Shown: positions 36,493-45,883, counted from the stretch's first letter. The stretch is 51,561 bases of DNA from Thermococcus sp. (GCF_015521605.1 NZ_WANV01000019.1:1-51561); one strand, 5' to 3'. A program made the numbers and translations. Notes: generated by a model not told the origin, from the sequence alone.

Positions 36493-37068
36493 TCACGACC
36501 TTTCAAGGGAGACTTTGAAGGCCCCCCAGTCGGTTTCCCCACCGTAGGTCACCGTGAAGTTGACCAGCTCGTAGTTCTGAACCGAACCCTCCTTGTGGAA
36601 GACTATAACGTAGCCGGTTTCAAGATACCAGTAGAGTATCTCATTTGCCTCGTGGGTGGGAATCCTCTTGAAGGCATACTGGCTCAGCTGAACCTCCCTG
36701 GCGCAGTCGTACTTCTGCCCCCAGCCTTTCGATGAGCCTCCCCACACCCAGACGTCGATGCACCATCCGGGAGTTGTCATCCTCATTGTCAGTGTGTCCC
36801 CGGCGTCGTCGTTGCCCTTGAGCACGAGTATGTTGTTCTGGGACGTTACCGGGACGGCGTTGGTGTAGTTCACGGAACCGATGGTGAAGTTCTGGGCAAG
36901 AACGATCTGCCCCTTGGGCGCCGCAACCCCCCAGGGGTTGATCTGATGGCTCAGCAGGGGGTAATAAACTATCATGAAGATGGCGATGCCAAATATGAGA
37001 GCCAGGATGAGAACCTTGGCCCGGAAGCTTGTCTCGTAGGATATTCGCGGCTTACGGCTTTTGCCCAT
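36493..37068 (-). CDS. Membrane-anchored protein, tandem paralogue A
   Basis: 191 aa, first of the pair. A basic start (GKSRKPRISYETSFRAK), one TM helix, then an external domain with NxT/S sites and the same GVAAPKGQI, TPGWCIDV and VNFTVTYGGETDWGAFKV segments as its neighbour 9 nt downstream. It is longer than paralogue B mainly by a GGSSKGWGQKYDC insertion. A TATA box at 37101-37111 (CTTTTAAACAC, minus strand) drives the pair. Confidence 0.75.
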   Translation of the reverse strand: MGKSRKPRISYETSFRAKVLILALIFGIAIFMIVYYPLLSHQINPWGVAAPKGQIVLAQNFTIGSVNYTNAVPVTSQNNILVLKGNDDAGDTLTMRMTTPGWCIDVWVWGGSSKGWGQKYDCAREVQLSQYAFKRIPTHEANEILYWYLETGYVIVFHKEGSVQNYELVNFTVTYGGETDWGAFKVSLERS

Positions 37069-37187
37069 TCAGGCCACCTCAGCCCATAGTTGTTCATCAG
37101 TGTTTAAAAGTTTTACTGACGAGAAAAGGTTTTTCCAACGAACCGGGTGGGGAAATAAACCAAAGCCGAGGAAGAATAAAATACCCC

Positions 37188-38963
37188 TCACGTGTTTAAG
37201 TGGCCGTCGAAGTGCCCGCGGATTTCGAAGTCAGCGTAGCCCCTGTCGAGCCTCTTCGCCACGTACGGCCCGTTCTTCTGGTAGCCGAACTTCCGGTAGT
37301 AGTTCCTAACGCCGACGCCGCTGATGACCAGCATCTTCTTCACGTCGAACTCCTCCCTCGCTATCCTCTCGGCCTCGGCAAGCAGTTCCCTTCCGTAGCC
37401 CCTGTGCTGCCACTCGTAGCGGGGCTTTCCGCCGATGGGAACGAGCGGGCCGTAAATGTGGAGCTCCCTGACTATGGCCGAAGGGCAGCAGTTTATCTCC
37501 TTCCTGTGGGCCTTCTCGCTCGGAATCCTGAGGCGGAGGAAGCCGATCAGGATGTCGTTCCGGGTATCTTCAAAGCTCAGGAATATTTCTCTGCCGCCGG
37601 CGGCCTCGTAGTCCTCGCGGAGGAGCTTTATGTGCTCGGTCTCCGGCTCTATCCCGAACTTCTCCATCATGTGCCCGACTTCCCTAAACCTTATCTCCCT
37701 GGGCCTTATCCCGCGCTTCACGAGTTCGTTGAAGACGAGCTGGCCCAGATTGGAGTGCCTGACGCCGTCAACGATGAGCTGAACGGGTATGTCGCGCTGG
37801 ATTCTCATCACGCGAACCCACTTCGGGAAGAGCCTGTAGGCCTCGACGAGGAGCTCCACCGCTTCCTCCGTACGGTAGGGGCGGTACCTGCCCTCCTTCC
37901 ACTGACGATAGAGCGGCGCGTCTGCCGTAACAAGCGTTGGATATATCTTCAGCATGTCCGGCCTGAAGCGGGAGTCCTCGAAGATCGCCCGGAAGGTATA
38001 CAGATCCCTCTCAAAGTTGCTCCCGGGAAGGCCTGGCATTATGTGGTAGTTGATTTTGAGACCGGCATCGCGGAGGAGCTGGGTCGCCCTGACTATCTCC
38101 TCGACGCCGTGCCCGCGCTTGGTTCTCTCGTGGATGAAGTTGAATATGGTCTGCACTCCAAGCTCGACCCTCGTGGTCCCGAGCTTCAGCATCCTGTCTA
38201 TGTGCCTCTCAAAGGCCCAGTCCGGGCGAGTCTCAATCGTCAAGCCGACCATCCGGACCCTGGCCCTCTCGTTCTTCCTCTGCTCGTCTTCAAGGTAGTA
38301 GTAGGGCCTTGAGTGGGTCTTCTCCCAGGCCTCCCTGAACTCCGGATCCTCATCAAAGACGGACTCATCTCTGTGGAGTATCAGCCGTACGAGCTTCTCC
38401 TCAAGGTTTTCGATGTCTTTGAAGTGCGGGAAGTCGTTCATGGCCTTGAAGGCACACTTGACGAACCACTCCTGGTAGTCCAGGTCAACCGCCGGAAAGG
38501 TGCCGCCCTGGATTATGACCTCCACCTTGTCCACGTCGTGCCCTATGTCCGTGAGCTGTTTGAGGCGGCGCATCATGATTATGTAGGGGTGGTAGGCGCT
38601 CTGGACGGCACGAAGGGCGGAAGGTTCTTTCCCCGTGTAGCTCTGAGGGGAGCCGACGCTCGGGCCCCCTGGACAGTAGATGCAGCGGCCGTGCGGGCAC
38701 GGGAAGGGCTTTGTCATCATGGCGACCACAGCGACGCCGCTTATCGTTCTCGTCGGCTTTCTCCTGAGCAGATCCCTGAACTCATCCCGCCTGTCCTCCG
38801 GGATGGCCTTGAGGATGTCCGAGTTACCGGGAATCCTTGAGAGATGATACTTCCTGGATACGGCTATCTTGTACCTGTTGAGCTCCTCACGGCTCTTTAT
38901 CTCGCCGTTCATGACGGCCCTCGCGAGTTCTTCAACGGCCTTCCTAAACTCACCATCACCCAT
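37188..38963 (-). CDS. elp3: tRNA uridine(34) acetyltransferase Elp3
   Basis: Installs carboxymethyl-type groups at C5 of wobble uridine. 591 aa. The radical SAM cluster motif is CPHGRCIYCPGG (C-x4-C-x2-C), followed by GGTFPAVDLDYQEWFVKCAF and ELGVQTIFNFIHERTKRGH. The C-terminal GNAT acetyltransferase domain has HRGYGRELLAEAERIAREE, the acetyl-CoA loop, and ends GVRNYYRKFGYQKNGPYVAK. Archaea use this single protein where eukaryotes have the Elongator complex. Promoter TTTTAAAA at about 38996-39006. Confidence 0.95.
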   Translation of the reverse strand: MGDGEFRKAVEELARAVMNGEIKSREELNRYKIAVSRKYHLSRIPGNSDILKAIPEDRRDEFRDLLRRKPTRTISGVAVVAMMTKPFPCPHGRCIYCPGGPSVGSPQSYTGKEPSALRAVQSAYHPYIIMMRRLKQLTDIGHDVDKVEVIIQGGTFPAVDLDYQEWFVKCAFKAMNDFPHFKDIENLEEKLVRLILHRDESVFDEDPEFREAWEKTHSRPYYYLEDEQRKNERARVRMVGLTIETRPDWAFERHIDRMLKLGTTRVELGVQTIFNFIHERTKRGHGVEEIVRATQLLRDAGLKINYHIMPGLPGSNFERDLYTFRAIFEDSRFRPDMLKIYPTLVTADAPLYRQWKEGRYRPYRTEEAVELLVEAYRLFPKWVRVMRIQRDIPVQLIVDGVRHSNLGQLVFNELVKRGIRPREIRFREVGHMMEKFGIEPETEHIKLLREDYEAAGGREIFLSFEDTRNDILIGFLRLRIPSEKAHRKEINCCPSAIVRELHIYGPLVPIGGKPRYEWQHRGYGRELLAEAERIAREEFDVKKMLVISGVGVRNYYRKFGYQKNGPYVAKRLDRGYADFEIRGHFDGHLNT

Positions 38964-39061
38964 CCCAACACCTCTCGGCTGGAGTTGAGGCTCGGTTTTA
39001 AAAGGGTTTGCCGGAGATATTCAGTCAGTGAATAGTTCAACAGGTGAGTATGGTGATGCCA

Positions 39062-39814
39062 ATGAACCGCGACGAGCTGGTGGCCTTCCTTGACGAATAC
39101 CTCAACGTTCAGGCTTACCCCGACAAGTCGAGCAACGGCCTCCAGGTGGAGGGGAAGGCGGAAGTCGAGAGGGTCGCCTTTGCGGTTGACGCTACTCTGA
39201 GGACCATAGAACGTGCCGCCGGGGGACGGGCGGACATGCTCATCGTCCACCACGGCATAATATGGGGCGGGCTGAGCCACGTCACCGGAATCCATTACAG
39301 GCGCCTGAAGGCGCTCTTCGATGCGGGCATGAACCTCTACGCGGCACACATTCCCCTGGACGCCCATCCCGAGGTCGGAAACAACGTCCAGCTTTTGGAA
39401 CTTCTTGGCCTTGAGCCAAAGGAGGCCTTTGGGGAATACAGGGGAGCAACCATCGGCTTCCTCGGGAAGTTTGAGGAGCCGCAGCCCATAGAAAAGGTCG
39501 TCCAGATTCTGGCCGAGAGGCTCGGCACGACCGTCAGAACCTACGAGTTCGGGGAGAGGGAGATAGGAGTAGTTGGGGCAATAACCGGCGCCGGAGCCTT
39601 TGCACTCGAGGAGGGCAAGAGGAAGGGTGTTGACCTCTTCGTAACCGGCGAGTTCGGACACGCGGATTACCTAACCGCACTCGACTTGGGAATAAGCGTT
39701 GCCGTCGCCGGACACTACAAGACCGAGACGCTCGGGGTTAAGGCCCTGATGGAGGTCATAAAAGAAAAGTTTGGAATTGATGTTTTCTTCATAGACGAGC
39801 CTACTGGGCTCTGA
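39062..39814 (+). CDS. Nif3-like dinuclear metal-centre protein
   Basis: About 250 aa, Nif3/YbgI family, which form hexameric toroids with a two-metal site; biochemical role unclear. The N-terminal NRDELVAFLDEYLN and YPDKSSNGLQVEG, metal-binding LIVHHGIIWGG, and C-terminal DLFVTGEFGHADYLTALDLG and VAGHYKTETLGVKAL are family features. The frame opens at GTG 39044, but GGTGAT at 39052-39057 is 4 nt before ATG 39062, making that the best start. The 3' end overlaps the convergent gene by 14 nt. Confidence 0.9.
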   Translation: MNRDELVAFLDEYLNVQAYPDKSSNGLQVEGKAEVERVAFAVDATLRTIERAAGGRADMLIVHHGIIWGGLSHVTGIHYRRLKALFDAGMNLYAAHIPLDAHPEVGNNVQLLELLGLEPKEAFGEYRGATIGFLGKFEEPQPIEKVVQILAERLGTTVRTYEFGEREIGVVGAITGAGAFALEEGKRKGVDLFVTGEFGHADYLTALDLGISVAVAGHYKTETLGVKALMEVIKEKFGIDVFFIDEPTGL

Positions 39815-40166
39815 CGCTTCTTATCTTTTCCCTGAACTCCTCCGGCTCAAGGATCTTCAGCTCCACGCCCAGCTCCAGGGCGTATTCGTTTATCCAGCCG
39901 AGGGGTGGCACCTGAAACGGGTACACCACCCAGAGCTCCGAGAAACCGGCCCTGGAAGCCTTGACGATGTTGTAAAGAAGCCTCTGACGGATCCACTTGT
40001 AGGAGTTCTCGAACTCGATTGCGAGCAGCTTCTTCCCATCGCTCAGTATCGCCAGGTCAATCCTGGTGCCGTCGGCCGTTCGATACTCGGGAACCGCCAT
40101 CAACCCCATTCCCCGGGCTATTTCAGCCGCTTCCTTGGTCAGAGCCTTCACCCTGATTTCAACCAC
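39801..40166 (-). CDS. Small protein with a possible PD-(D/E)xK nuclease-like fold
   Basis: 121 aa, GTG start at 40166 (GTG 40151 is possible, with GGGGTGG further upstream). The order helix, strand with GTRIDLAIL, strand with KLLAIEFENSYKW, then helix RQRLLYNIVKASRAGF and strand ELWVVYPF resembles the PD-(D/E)xK core, with D after I in the first strand and E in AIEFE. The usual lysine is not clear; the second motif is E-F-E. It sits just downstream of alaS on the same strand (15-nt gap). Family not firmly recognised. Confidence 0.6.
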   Translation of the reverse strand: MVEIRVKALTKEAAEIARGMGLMAVPEYRTADGTRIDLAILSDGKKLLAIEFENSYKWIRQRLLYNIVKASRAGFSELWVVYPFQVPPLGWINEYALELGVELKILEPEEFREKIRSVRAQ

Positions 40167-40181
40167 CCCAAAGATTTTGAA

Positions 40182-42911
40182 TCAGCCGAGGCGCTTTTTC
40201 ACCTCGGCTATAGCTTCCTCCGCCTTGAGCGGGTTCTTTATCCTGCCCTGGGCGAGCTCCTTCCGTCCGCCGCCACCACCGCCGGCGACGGAGGTCACCA
40301 CCTTTGCGAGCTCCCCGGCCTTGAGGTCGAGGCCGTCCCCAACAGCAACGACGAAATGTCCCTCCCTGCTGATAAGGACGATGACCCTGTTGTCCTTCCT
40401 GAGCTTGTTGGCGGCCTCGCGGAGGTCATCCATAGTCCCCTCCACCACGGCTCCGATGAACTCGACGTCGCCGACCTTCTCGGCCTCACTCTCAAGCTCG
40501 TAAACGAGGAGCTTTGCGAGTTCTTTTCTCAGCTTCTCCACCTCTTTTCTGGCCTGCTTCCACTCGTTGAAGAACCTCTCCGCCGTCTCGGGAACCTTCT
40601 CCGGCGGCACGCGGAAGACCTCGCTCGTCCTCTTGAGTATCCTCTCCGTCTCCTGCATCCAGCTGACCGCTGCCTCACCAGCGGCGAAGATTATACGCTC
40701 GACTCCGTCCTGTATGCGCTCCGTCCTTAGAATCTTAATAGGACCTATAAGTCCGGTGTTCGGCAGGTGGGTTCCACCGCAGGCCTGGACATCCCAGTCC
40801 TCGATGTTGAGTATCCTGATCACCCTGCCGGGAACAACGCCACCCTGGTACAGGCGGAAGCCGTACTTCATCTCGGCCTCGGTCCTCGGCAGCCACTCCC
40901 ACCTGACCGGCCTGTTCTCCATGACGATGCGGTTTGCAAGGCGCTCTATCTCCCTGAGTTCCTCCTCGGTTATGCGCTTGTAGTGGGAAATGTCCAGCCT
41001 CGCCCAGTCGGTGTGGAGCTGGCTCCCGGCCTGCCAGATGTGCTTGCCGAGAACCCTCACAAGGGCGCCCATGAGGACGTGGGTTCCTGTGTGGTGACGC
41101 ATGTGCTGTATTCTCCTCTCCCAGTCAATCCTTCCGTGAACCTTAGCCCCCTCCTTGAAGGCCTCGGGCCTCTCCACCCTGTGGAGGATTACCTTTCCGA
41201 CCTTCTGGACGTCCAGGACCTTCACTCCGTTCAGCTCTCCGAGGTCACAGGGCTGACCGCCGCCCTCTGGGTAGAAGGCGGTCTGGTTGAGAACGACCCA
41301 GTCGTCTATGACCCTGAGAACCTCTGCGTCGAACTCCTTCATGAACGGGTCTTCGTAGTAGAGCGTCCTCGTGTCGGGCAGGTCCTTGACGAGCTCGAAG
41401 TCAACGACGTATTTGGCGGCCTCCTCCCTGGCGGTCTTCTCGGCGTCCTTGGCGACGAGGGTGTAGAAGTTGTCCGGTATGTGAACCCTAATCCCCTCCT
41501 CCTCAGCAACTTCCGCGACTATCTCAGGGGTTAGGCCGTGGCTCTCGTAGAACAGGATGAGCTTTTCGAGGGGTATCTCCTCCCTGCCCGACTTCTTGAG
41601 CTTGGCTATCTCCCTCCTCACGAGGTCGCTTCCGCGCTTGAGGGTCTCGTGATAGCGCTTCTCCTCGACGTCGACTATATCGAGGATTACCTCCTCCATC
41701 TCCTTGAACTCCGGGAACGTCGGGGAGAGTGCCTTGATGTGCATCGCCATTATCTCGCTCAGCGGCATTTCCAGTCCAAGCTCGCGGAGGTGTCTTATGC
41801 TCTTCCTTATGAGGAGCCTCGCCAGGTAGCCGGCTTTAAGGTTGGAGGGGATAACACCATCGGCCAGCATGAAGGTCAGCGCCTTTGTGTGGTCCGCTAT
41901 CGCGTAGATGAGCTCGTAGGGCCTGACGGCTCTCTCAAGCTCCTCGACGCTTATGCCGACGCGCCTGGCCACCTCCCGACGGAGAACCTTGAGGTCTCCC
42001 ATGTCCTCGATGTCAAACATTCCCGCCAGGCGGGAGTTCTCCATGAGGATGCGCTCGTCTATCTTCTCTATCCCCGCGGCCTTCTTCAGCGGCTCGACGA
42101 CGTAGCCGAGGACGGCATCGTAGGCCGTCGGAGTCCCCTGGCTCATCCAGACGAGCCTCTCAAGGCCGTAGCCGGTGTCAACTACTCTCGTCTCCATCGG
42201 CACGTAGCGGTCGCCCTTTATCTCAATGACCTGGCTGGGGTCGGCGTTCTCGGGGGCCTTCTTGTACTGCATGAAAACGAGGGTTGCAACCTCCAGACCG
42301 CGGTAGAGTACCTCGAAGGCAGGCCCCGCGTTTCCCCCACCGGCCCACGGGTTCTCCTTGAAGGTGATGTCCTCGCCCTTCATCCCAAGGTCTTTTGTAA
42401 AGAACTCGAAGGCCAGCTCAACCGTCTCGTCCATCCAGTAGATCGGCTTTCCAGGGTAGTTGAAGGCGTGGTGGGCCATCATTTCAAATATCGTGAAGTG
42501 CCTGCCGGTTATTCCGACGTTGTCTATGTCGGTGAACCTTATTGAGGGCTGGCTTATTGTGAGGGGGTTCGCGGGCGGGTCGGCTTCGCCGCTGATTACC
42601 CACGGCTGAAAGTCCATTATGCTCGCCCCAACGAGGAGCACATCGTCTCTCCAGCGCGGCAGAACTGGGTAGCGCTTCACCCTGCCGTGGCCGTGCCTCT
42701 CAAAGAAGCTCAGGAACTTCTCGCGCATCTCCTCCAAGGTGTACTTCTTAGGTATTCCCGGCTTTCCTATGAAGGCGTACTCGTCACAGGGCGGGTCGCC
42801 GCAGGTCTCCCTGTCTGGATCGAGCGTCCAGAAGGGCTTACCGCACACTTTACACGTTTTTCGTATCCATCCTTCCTCTTCAAACATTTTAGTGGTCATG
42901 TCCATGCTCAT
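40182..42911 (-). CDS. alaS: Alanyl-tRNA synthetase (archaeal type)
   Basis: Charges tRNA(Ala). About 909 aa. An archaeal N-terminal zinc-binding segment ([12 protein letters not shown]...C...C) precedes the catalytic core with [17 protein letters not shown] and ERLVWMSQG. The editing domain has [12 protein letters not shown] and [11 protein letters not shown] coiled coil and a C-terminal DHHA1 domain with [16 protein letters not shown] end the protein. GGTGA lies 5 nt before ATG 42911. ATG 42905 and 42899 are in frame but less well placed, and the GTG at 42920 overlaps the ribosome binding site. Confidence 0.97.
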   Translation of the reverse strand: MSMDMTTKMFEEEGWIRKTCKVCGKPFWTLDPDRETCGDPPCDEYAFIGKPGIPKKYTLEEMREKFLSFFERHGHGRVKRYPVLPRWRDDVLLVGASIMDFQPWVISGEADPPANPLTISQPSIRFTDIDNVGITGRHFTIFEMMAHHAFNYPGKPIYWMDETVELAFEFFTKDLGMKGEDITFKENPWAGGGNAGPAFEVLYRGLEVATLVFMQYKKAPENADPSQVIEIKGDRYVPMETRVVDTGYGLERLVWMSQGTPTAYDAVLGYVVEPLKKAAGIEKIDERILMENSRLAGMFDIEDMGDLKVLRREVARRVGISVEELERAVRPYELIYAIADHTKALTFMLADGVIPSNLKAGYLARLLIRKSIRHLRELGLEMPLSEIMAMHIKALSPTFPEFKEMEEVILDIVDVEEKRYHETLKRGSDLVRREIAKLKKSGREEIPLEKLILFYESHGLTPEIVAEVAEEEGIRVHIPDNFYTLVAKDAEKTAREEAAKYVVDFELVKDLPDTRTLYYEDPFMKEFDAEVLRVIDDWVVLNQTAFYPEGGGQPCDLGELNGVKVLDVQKVGKVILHRVERPEAFKEGAKVHGRIDWERRIQHMRHHTGTHVLMGALVRVLGKHIWQAGSQLHTDWARLDISHYKRITEEELREIERLANRIVMENRPVRWEWLPRTEAEMKYGFRLYQGGVVPGRVIRILNIEDWDVQACGGTHLPNTGLIGPIKILRTERIQDGVERIIFAAGEAAVSWMQETERILKRTSEVFRVPPEKVPETAERFFNEWKQARKEVEKLRKELAKLLVYELESEAEKVGDVEFIGAVVEGTMDDLREAANKLRKDNRVIVLISREGHFVVAVGDGLDLKAGELAKVVTSVAGGGGGGRKELAQGRIKNPLKAEEAIAEVKKRLG

Positions 42912-42949
42912 GATCCTCACCTTCTTACTCCTAAGCCTATGCTACGGTG

Positions 42950-42964
42950 ATGCTAAAAAAGACT
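42950..42964 (-). promoter_or_regulatory. TATA box of alaS, also a T-run after the DUF5305 gene
   Basis: CTTTTTTAGC on the minus strand (42953-42963) can serve both as TATA element for alaS and as oligo-T terminator of the upstream fibre operon, whose last stop codon ends at 42977. Confidence 0.4.
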
Positions 42965-42976
42965 TTCGTTTGAACT

Positions 42977-44011
42977 TCATTTCTTCCCTTCAGCACCCTT
43001 TTCCTGGAAGTAGTAGAGCACCCCCTCGTTCAGGAAGAAGTAGATGCTTTCGTCGGGGTCGTGGATCACGCGTTTGTTCATATCTATGGCGGCTTCAACA
43101 AGATCGGTAAGAGAAGCCAGCTTCACCCTCTCGGCGGGCAGGCGCTTAGGGAGGCTTCCCGAGCTTATCCACTTGGCAAGCTTTTTCTTTTCCCGCTCAA
43201 GTTTCATCTCCTCGACGTTGTATGCCGTTGGGTCGAACTTCCAGCCTGCAACCACCACAATTCCCGAAAGAACACCAAAGAGCACTGAGAGTGCCAGGAA
43301 CAAGGCACGTCTTCTTTGATTTACGACCCGGGTTTCGGTAATAGTCTCGGTAAACGTCTGGGTGCCGTTTTTCAGGTCACCCGTGATGCTGTAAAACCCC
43401 TCATAAGGGAAGCTTATACTACCCCTGAACTCCTGAGTGCCCTCCACTGGTCTGCCGTTAACGGTGCCGGAGTACCTGATCCTCCCGATGAGCTCAACCC
43501 CGACGTTCTCCCTGGGAAGCCTCAGGATGTTCCTGGTGAGCTCTATCCTGTTAAAGACATCACTGACGTTGAGAAGCAGCCTATCCACGAAGGAGCTCCC
43601 CGTTGAGGAGTTAGAAATCGCCCGGTACGTCTCCTCCACAACCCTCTCCTTGTCGTAGGAGAGATAGTAAACAACCCTCAGCTCCCTCTCGAATCTGACG
43701 TTGACGTTCTCCCCGCTTATGTTAAAGTGAAGCTCCACCTCGGCCGCAGGCATTATGGACACGGGGTATATCGGCAGTCCAACTCTTCTTCCAACGTCCC
43801 ATATTGGGTTGGGCTGAACTACAACGCCCTTTCCTTCAATCCCACCCGACCAGAGGTACAGGGTTCTGGTGACCGTATCCTTCGTGGCAACCGCTGTCGG
43901 AGTCGTGATGTACGCGTACCCAAAAGCCACCGCCAGAAGCAGAAAGATCACGGTTAGAGGCACCCAACGCCGTTTTATCCGAGAGAGCAGGTTATATTCC
44001 CAGAGTTCCAT
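42977..44011 (-). CDS. DUF5305-type membrane protein, last gene of the fibre operon
   Basis: 344 aa. TM1 (LTVIFLLLAVAFGYAYI) is followed by an external domain of ~210 residues with many NxS/T sites and paired phrases such as ELHFNISGENVNVRFE and EFRGSISFPYEGFYSI. TM2 (ALFLALSVLFGVLSGIVVVAG) and a cytoplasmic tail of ~75 residues, with KLASLTDLVEAAIDMNKRVIHD, follow. This matches my memory of Pfam DUF5305, found in archaea beside signal peptidases. GGAGGCGG precedes the ATG, which lies 20 nt inside the signal peptidase gene. A role in processing or anchoring the fibre subunits is inferred from location only. Confidence 0.72.
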   Translation of the reverse strand: MELWEYNLLSRIKRRWVPLTVIFLLLAVAFGYAYITTPTAVATKDTVTRTLYLWSGGIEGKGVVVQPNPIWDVGRRVGLPIYPVSIMPAAEVELHFNISGENVNVRFERELRVVYYLSYDKERVVEETYRAISNSSTGSSFVDRLLLNVSDVFNRIELTRNILRLPRENVGVELIGRIRYSGTVNGRPVEGTQEFRGSISFPYEGFYSITGDLKNGTQTFTETITETRVVNQRRRALFLALSVLFGVLSGIVVVAGWKFDPTAYNVEEMKLEREKKKLAKWISSGSLPKRLPAERVKLASLTDLVEAAIDMNKRVIHDPDESIYFFLNEGVLYYFQEKGAEGKK

Positions 44012-44921
44012 GGTGCCGCCTCCTTACCCGGCTTTTTATATCCGGGAACTCCCTCACCCACAGGGGAAACGTTACGAGCGTCAGCAGGAGGGATATTATA
44101 ACGTTCAGCGATTCAAGTATAAAAGGATTGACCTCGTACGCCCTGACCAGCCACATCACGGGGAGGACTGAGTTAACGGCAAGTTCGTAGTCTCCGGCGT
44201 ACGTTTCACCCGGAGGGAGGTAGACGTAGTCGGGCACGTCTTTTCTAAGCAGGAGAACTGGGAACGTGCCCGTATTAGTGACCCCCCGGGTTGTTGTCTC
44301 CAGCAGTGGATGGAGCATTATGGTAAGCACGGCGAGGGAGATAACGAATATTCCAACAGCCCGCAGGGGAAGCACTTCCTCCACGGTCCTCGACCTCCAG
44401 CGTTTCAGCTTCTCTTCCTGTCTTTCAGTCTTTGGAGAGTATCTCATAAGGTACGAGAGCTCGCTGTACAGAACTACGAGACCTGGAACAACTACGAGAA
44501 GGAAATACACAGCGAGTTTGACAGTCCTGTCAGGATTGTGCCTTGTGAGATATCCGAGGTAGGGAACCGAGAATACAGCCTTCCCAACGACGTTCTCTGA
44601 AGGAACCAAAAAGGGGTCAAGATCGTCGTTGTTGTCGCCCTTGGTCTGAAAGTACCTGCGGCTCCCGTTGGTGATCACATCAACGACCCTGTGGGTGACC
44701 AGTGTTTTCCTGTCTTTAGCATCGGGGGGGTGAAACGCTATGACGTCCCCAACTCCCACCGTGCTGTGATCAACCCTCTCAACGACCACCATGTCTCCCG
44801 GGTTGAAGAGGGGCTGCATGCTCCCGCTGAGAACCACGAGGAGGTCAAGATTCCCCAAGTGGGGAAGGAGAATAAAGGCTGGTGCAAGGAAAACGAGGAG
44901 TACGAGGTATTTTACCCTCAT
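43992..44921 (-). CDS. Signal peptidase I, archaeal/ER (SipW-like) type
   Basis: 309 aa. TM1 (YLVLLVFLAPAFILLPHL) leads to the catalytic serine in VVLSGSMQPLFNPGDMVVVE. The general base is His in TLVTHRVVD rather than Lys, as in SipW/ER-type enzymes. The third box reads QTKGDNNDDLDP, with acidic residues for the Ser-His dyad. The C-terminal region adds about three TM helices, making it longer than the usual ~180 aa. Start at ATG 44921, 4 nt after the upstream stop, with GGGTG before it; the longer frame to 44972 has no support. It probably processes the signal peptides of the three neighbours. Confidence 0.9.
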   Translation of the reverse strand: MRVKYLVLLVFLAPAFILLPHLGNLDLLVVLSGSMQPLFNPGDMVVVERVDHSTVGVGDVIAFHPPDAKDRKTLVTHRVVDVITNGSRRYFQTKGDNNDDLDPFLVPSENVVGKAVFSVPYLGYLTRHNPDRTVKLAVYFLLVVVPGLVVLYSELSYLMRYSPKTERQEEKLKRWRSRTVEEVLPLRAVGIFVISLAVLTIMLHPLLETTTRGVTNTGTFPVLLLRKDVPDYVYLPPGETYAGDYELAVNSVLPVMWLVRAYEVNPFILESLNVIISLLLTLVTFPLWVREFPDIKSRVRRRHHGTLGI

Positions 44922-44925
44922 CGGG

Positions 44926-45528
44926 CTACACCCACTTAAACTTGATGCACGGGATGAGGTAGATTTCCTCAACGTGGTCGTCGAAGACGAAGGTTATTTC
45001 AAAGGCGGCCGAAACTACAGACCCGAACCCAAGCTCAAGGGGATGAGGCCCGCCCCCCAGCGCCACCCCAATTTCAACCTCCGCAGGGGAGGTGGAGTTG
45101 ACATTAAACGTCCTATTGTCTATCTTCAGGTAGTTAAGCCTTCCGCCACCCCACCATTTCACGACAACCCCCTTAAGAACGACGTCCCTGCCCATGTTGT
45201 CAACATATACGCCGCTGAGAACCGCCTCACTGCATATTCTTCTGAAGCACTCGGGGGAGTGTTCCAGACTATCAGGGTCGTTTTTTGCGGTGGATATTAT
45301 CCCTTCAACCTCGGAGACATCCGAACTGCCGCCATGATCACAGCAGGGGACGTGGCAGAGAAAAGTGAGCGTCGCGTTTTCATAAAGAATGGTGACGCTG
45401 GAGGGCGGGATCGCGGCGGTCAGTTCAGCAGTTATGGTCTCGGTGTCGGAGAAGTAGGAAAAAGAAGCCTGATTGATGTAGAGAGAAAAGAGCACCACAA
45501 CGAGGGGAATGAGCAGGAGCTTTCTCAT
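44926..45528 (-). CDS. SipW-type signal peptide protein with six cysteines
   Basis: 200 aa. Signal peptide of ~24 residues with the SipW-class junction SFSYFSDTET. The mature part contains C58, C62, C63 and H65 (CHVPCCDHGG), C94, C99 and C194, which could make three disulphides or bind metal, and several beta strands. Asn-x-Ser/Thr sites are present. It has no AGTLDL segment, unlike the two TasA-like proteins of the operon, so it may be a minor tip, base or accessory subunit. It ends 4 nt before the signal peptidase start. Confidence 0.75.
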   Translation of the reverse strand: MRKLLLIPLVVVLFSLYINQASFSYFSDTETITAELTAAIPPSSVTILYENATLTFLCHVPCCDHGGSSDVSEVEGIISTAKNDPDSLEHSPECFRRICSEAVLSGVYVDNMGRDVVLKGVVVKWWGGGRLNYLKIDNRTFNVNSTSPAEVEIGVALGGGPHPLELGFGSVVSAAFEITFVFDDHVEEIYLIPCIKFKWV

Positions 45529-45529
45529 T

Positions 45530-45883
45530 TTACCTCACCACCAGTGCCGAGAGTAGCGAGAGTGACACCGCAAGGGCGATCACAACGAGTGCCATCTTAC
45601 TAACCACTTCGATTCCCCTGAGAATCTGCGAGTAGGATACCTGGGCAGAGGCCAGGCGATCCACCAGGACGTTCGCGTAGTTCACCAGCGAGTTGTTTGA
45701 GACATCGATCAGCGGTATGTCGATGGAAGCCGTGCTGGTGTTCGAAGGTTTGGGCGTTTCGGTCCTCCCTTCCATGAGGAGGATTGGATTGGAGCCAGAG
45801 GCCTGACTAGTCCCATAAATCATTGTGGTGTACACCAGAAAGCCCATAACAACAAAAAGAAAGATTATGGAAAGCGACCTCAT
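45530..45883 (-). CDS. Small protein with N- and C-terminal TM helices, in the fibre operon
   Basis: 117 aa. An N-terminal hydrophobic segment (SLSIIFLFVVMGFLVYTTMI) is followed by a polar region of ~70 residues rich in Ser/Thr/Asn, with no Cys. A C-terminal TM helix (MALVVIALAVSLSLLSALVV) ends the protein. It lies between the second fibre-like gene (11-nt gap) and the six-Cys protein (1-nt gap). No family recognised. An anchor or assembly factor is possible. Confidence 0.65.
   Translation of the reverse strand: MRSLSIIFLFVVMGFLVYTTMIYGTSQASGSNPILLMEGRTETPKPSNTSTASIDIPLIDVSNNSLVNYANVLVDRLASAQVSYSQILRGIEVVSKMALVVIALAVSLSLLSALVVR

Noticed and set aside
37073-37112. TGATGA followed by CTGA upstream of the tandem paralogues, resembling half of a C/D sRNA
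   Set aside because: There is no C' or second D box, and the bases coincide with the promoter and leader of the gene at 36493-37068.
37200-38312. 370-aa frame antisense to elp3
   Set aside because: Shadow ORF opposite the Elp3 coding sequence, composition typical of a reversed G+C-rich gene.
41538-42545. 335-aa frame antisense to alaS
   Set aside because: Shadow ORF opposite a well-supported AlaRS; no motifs.
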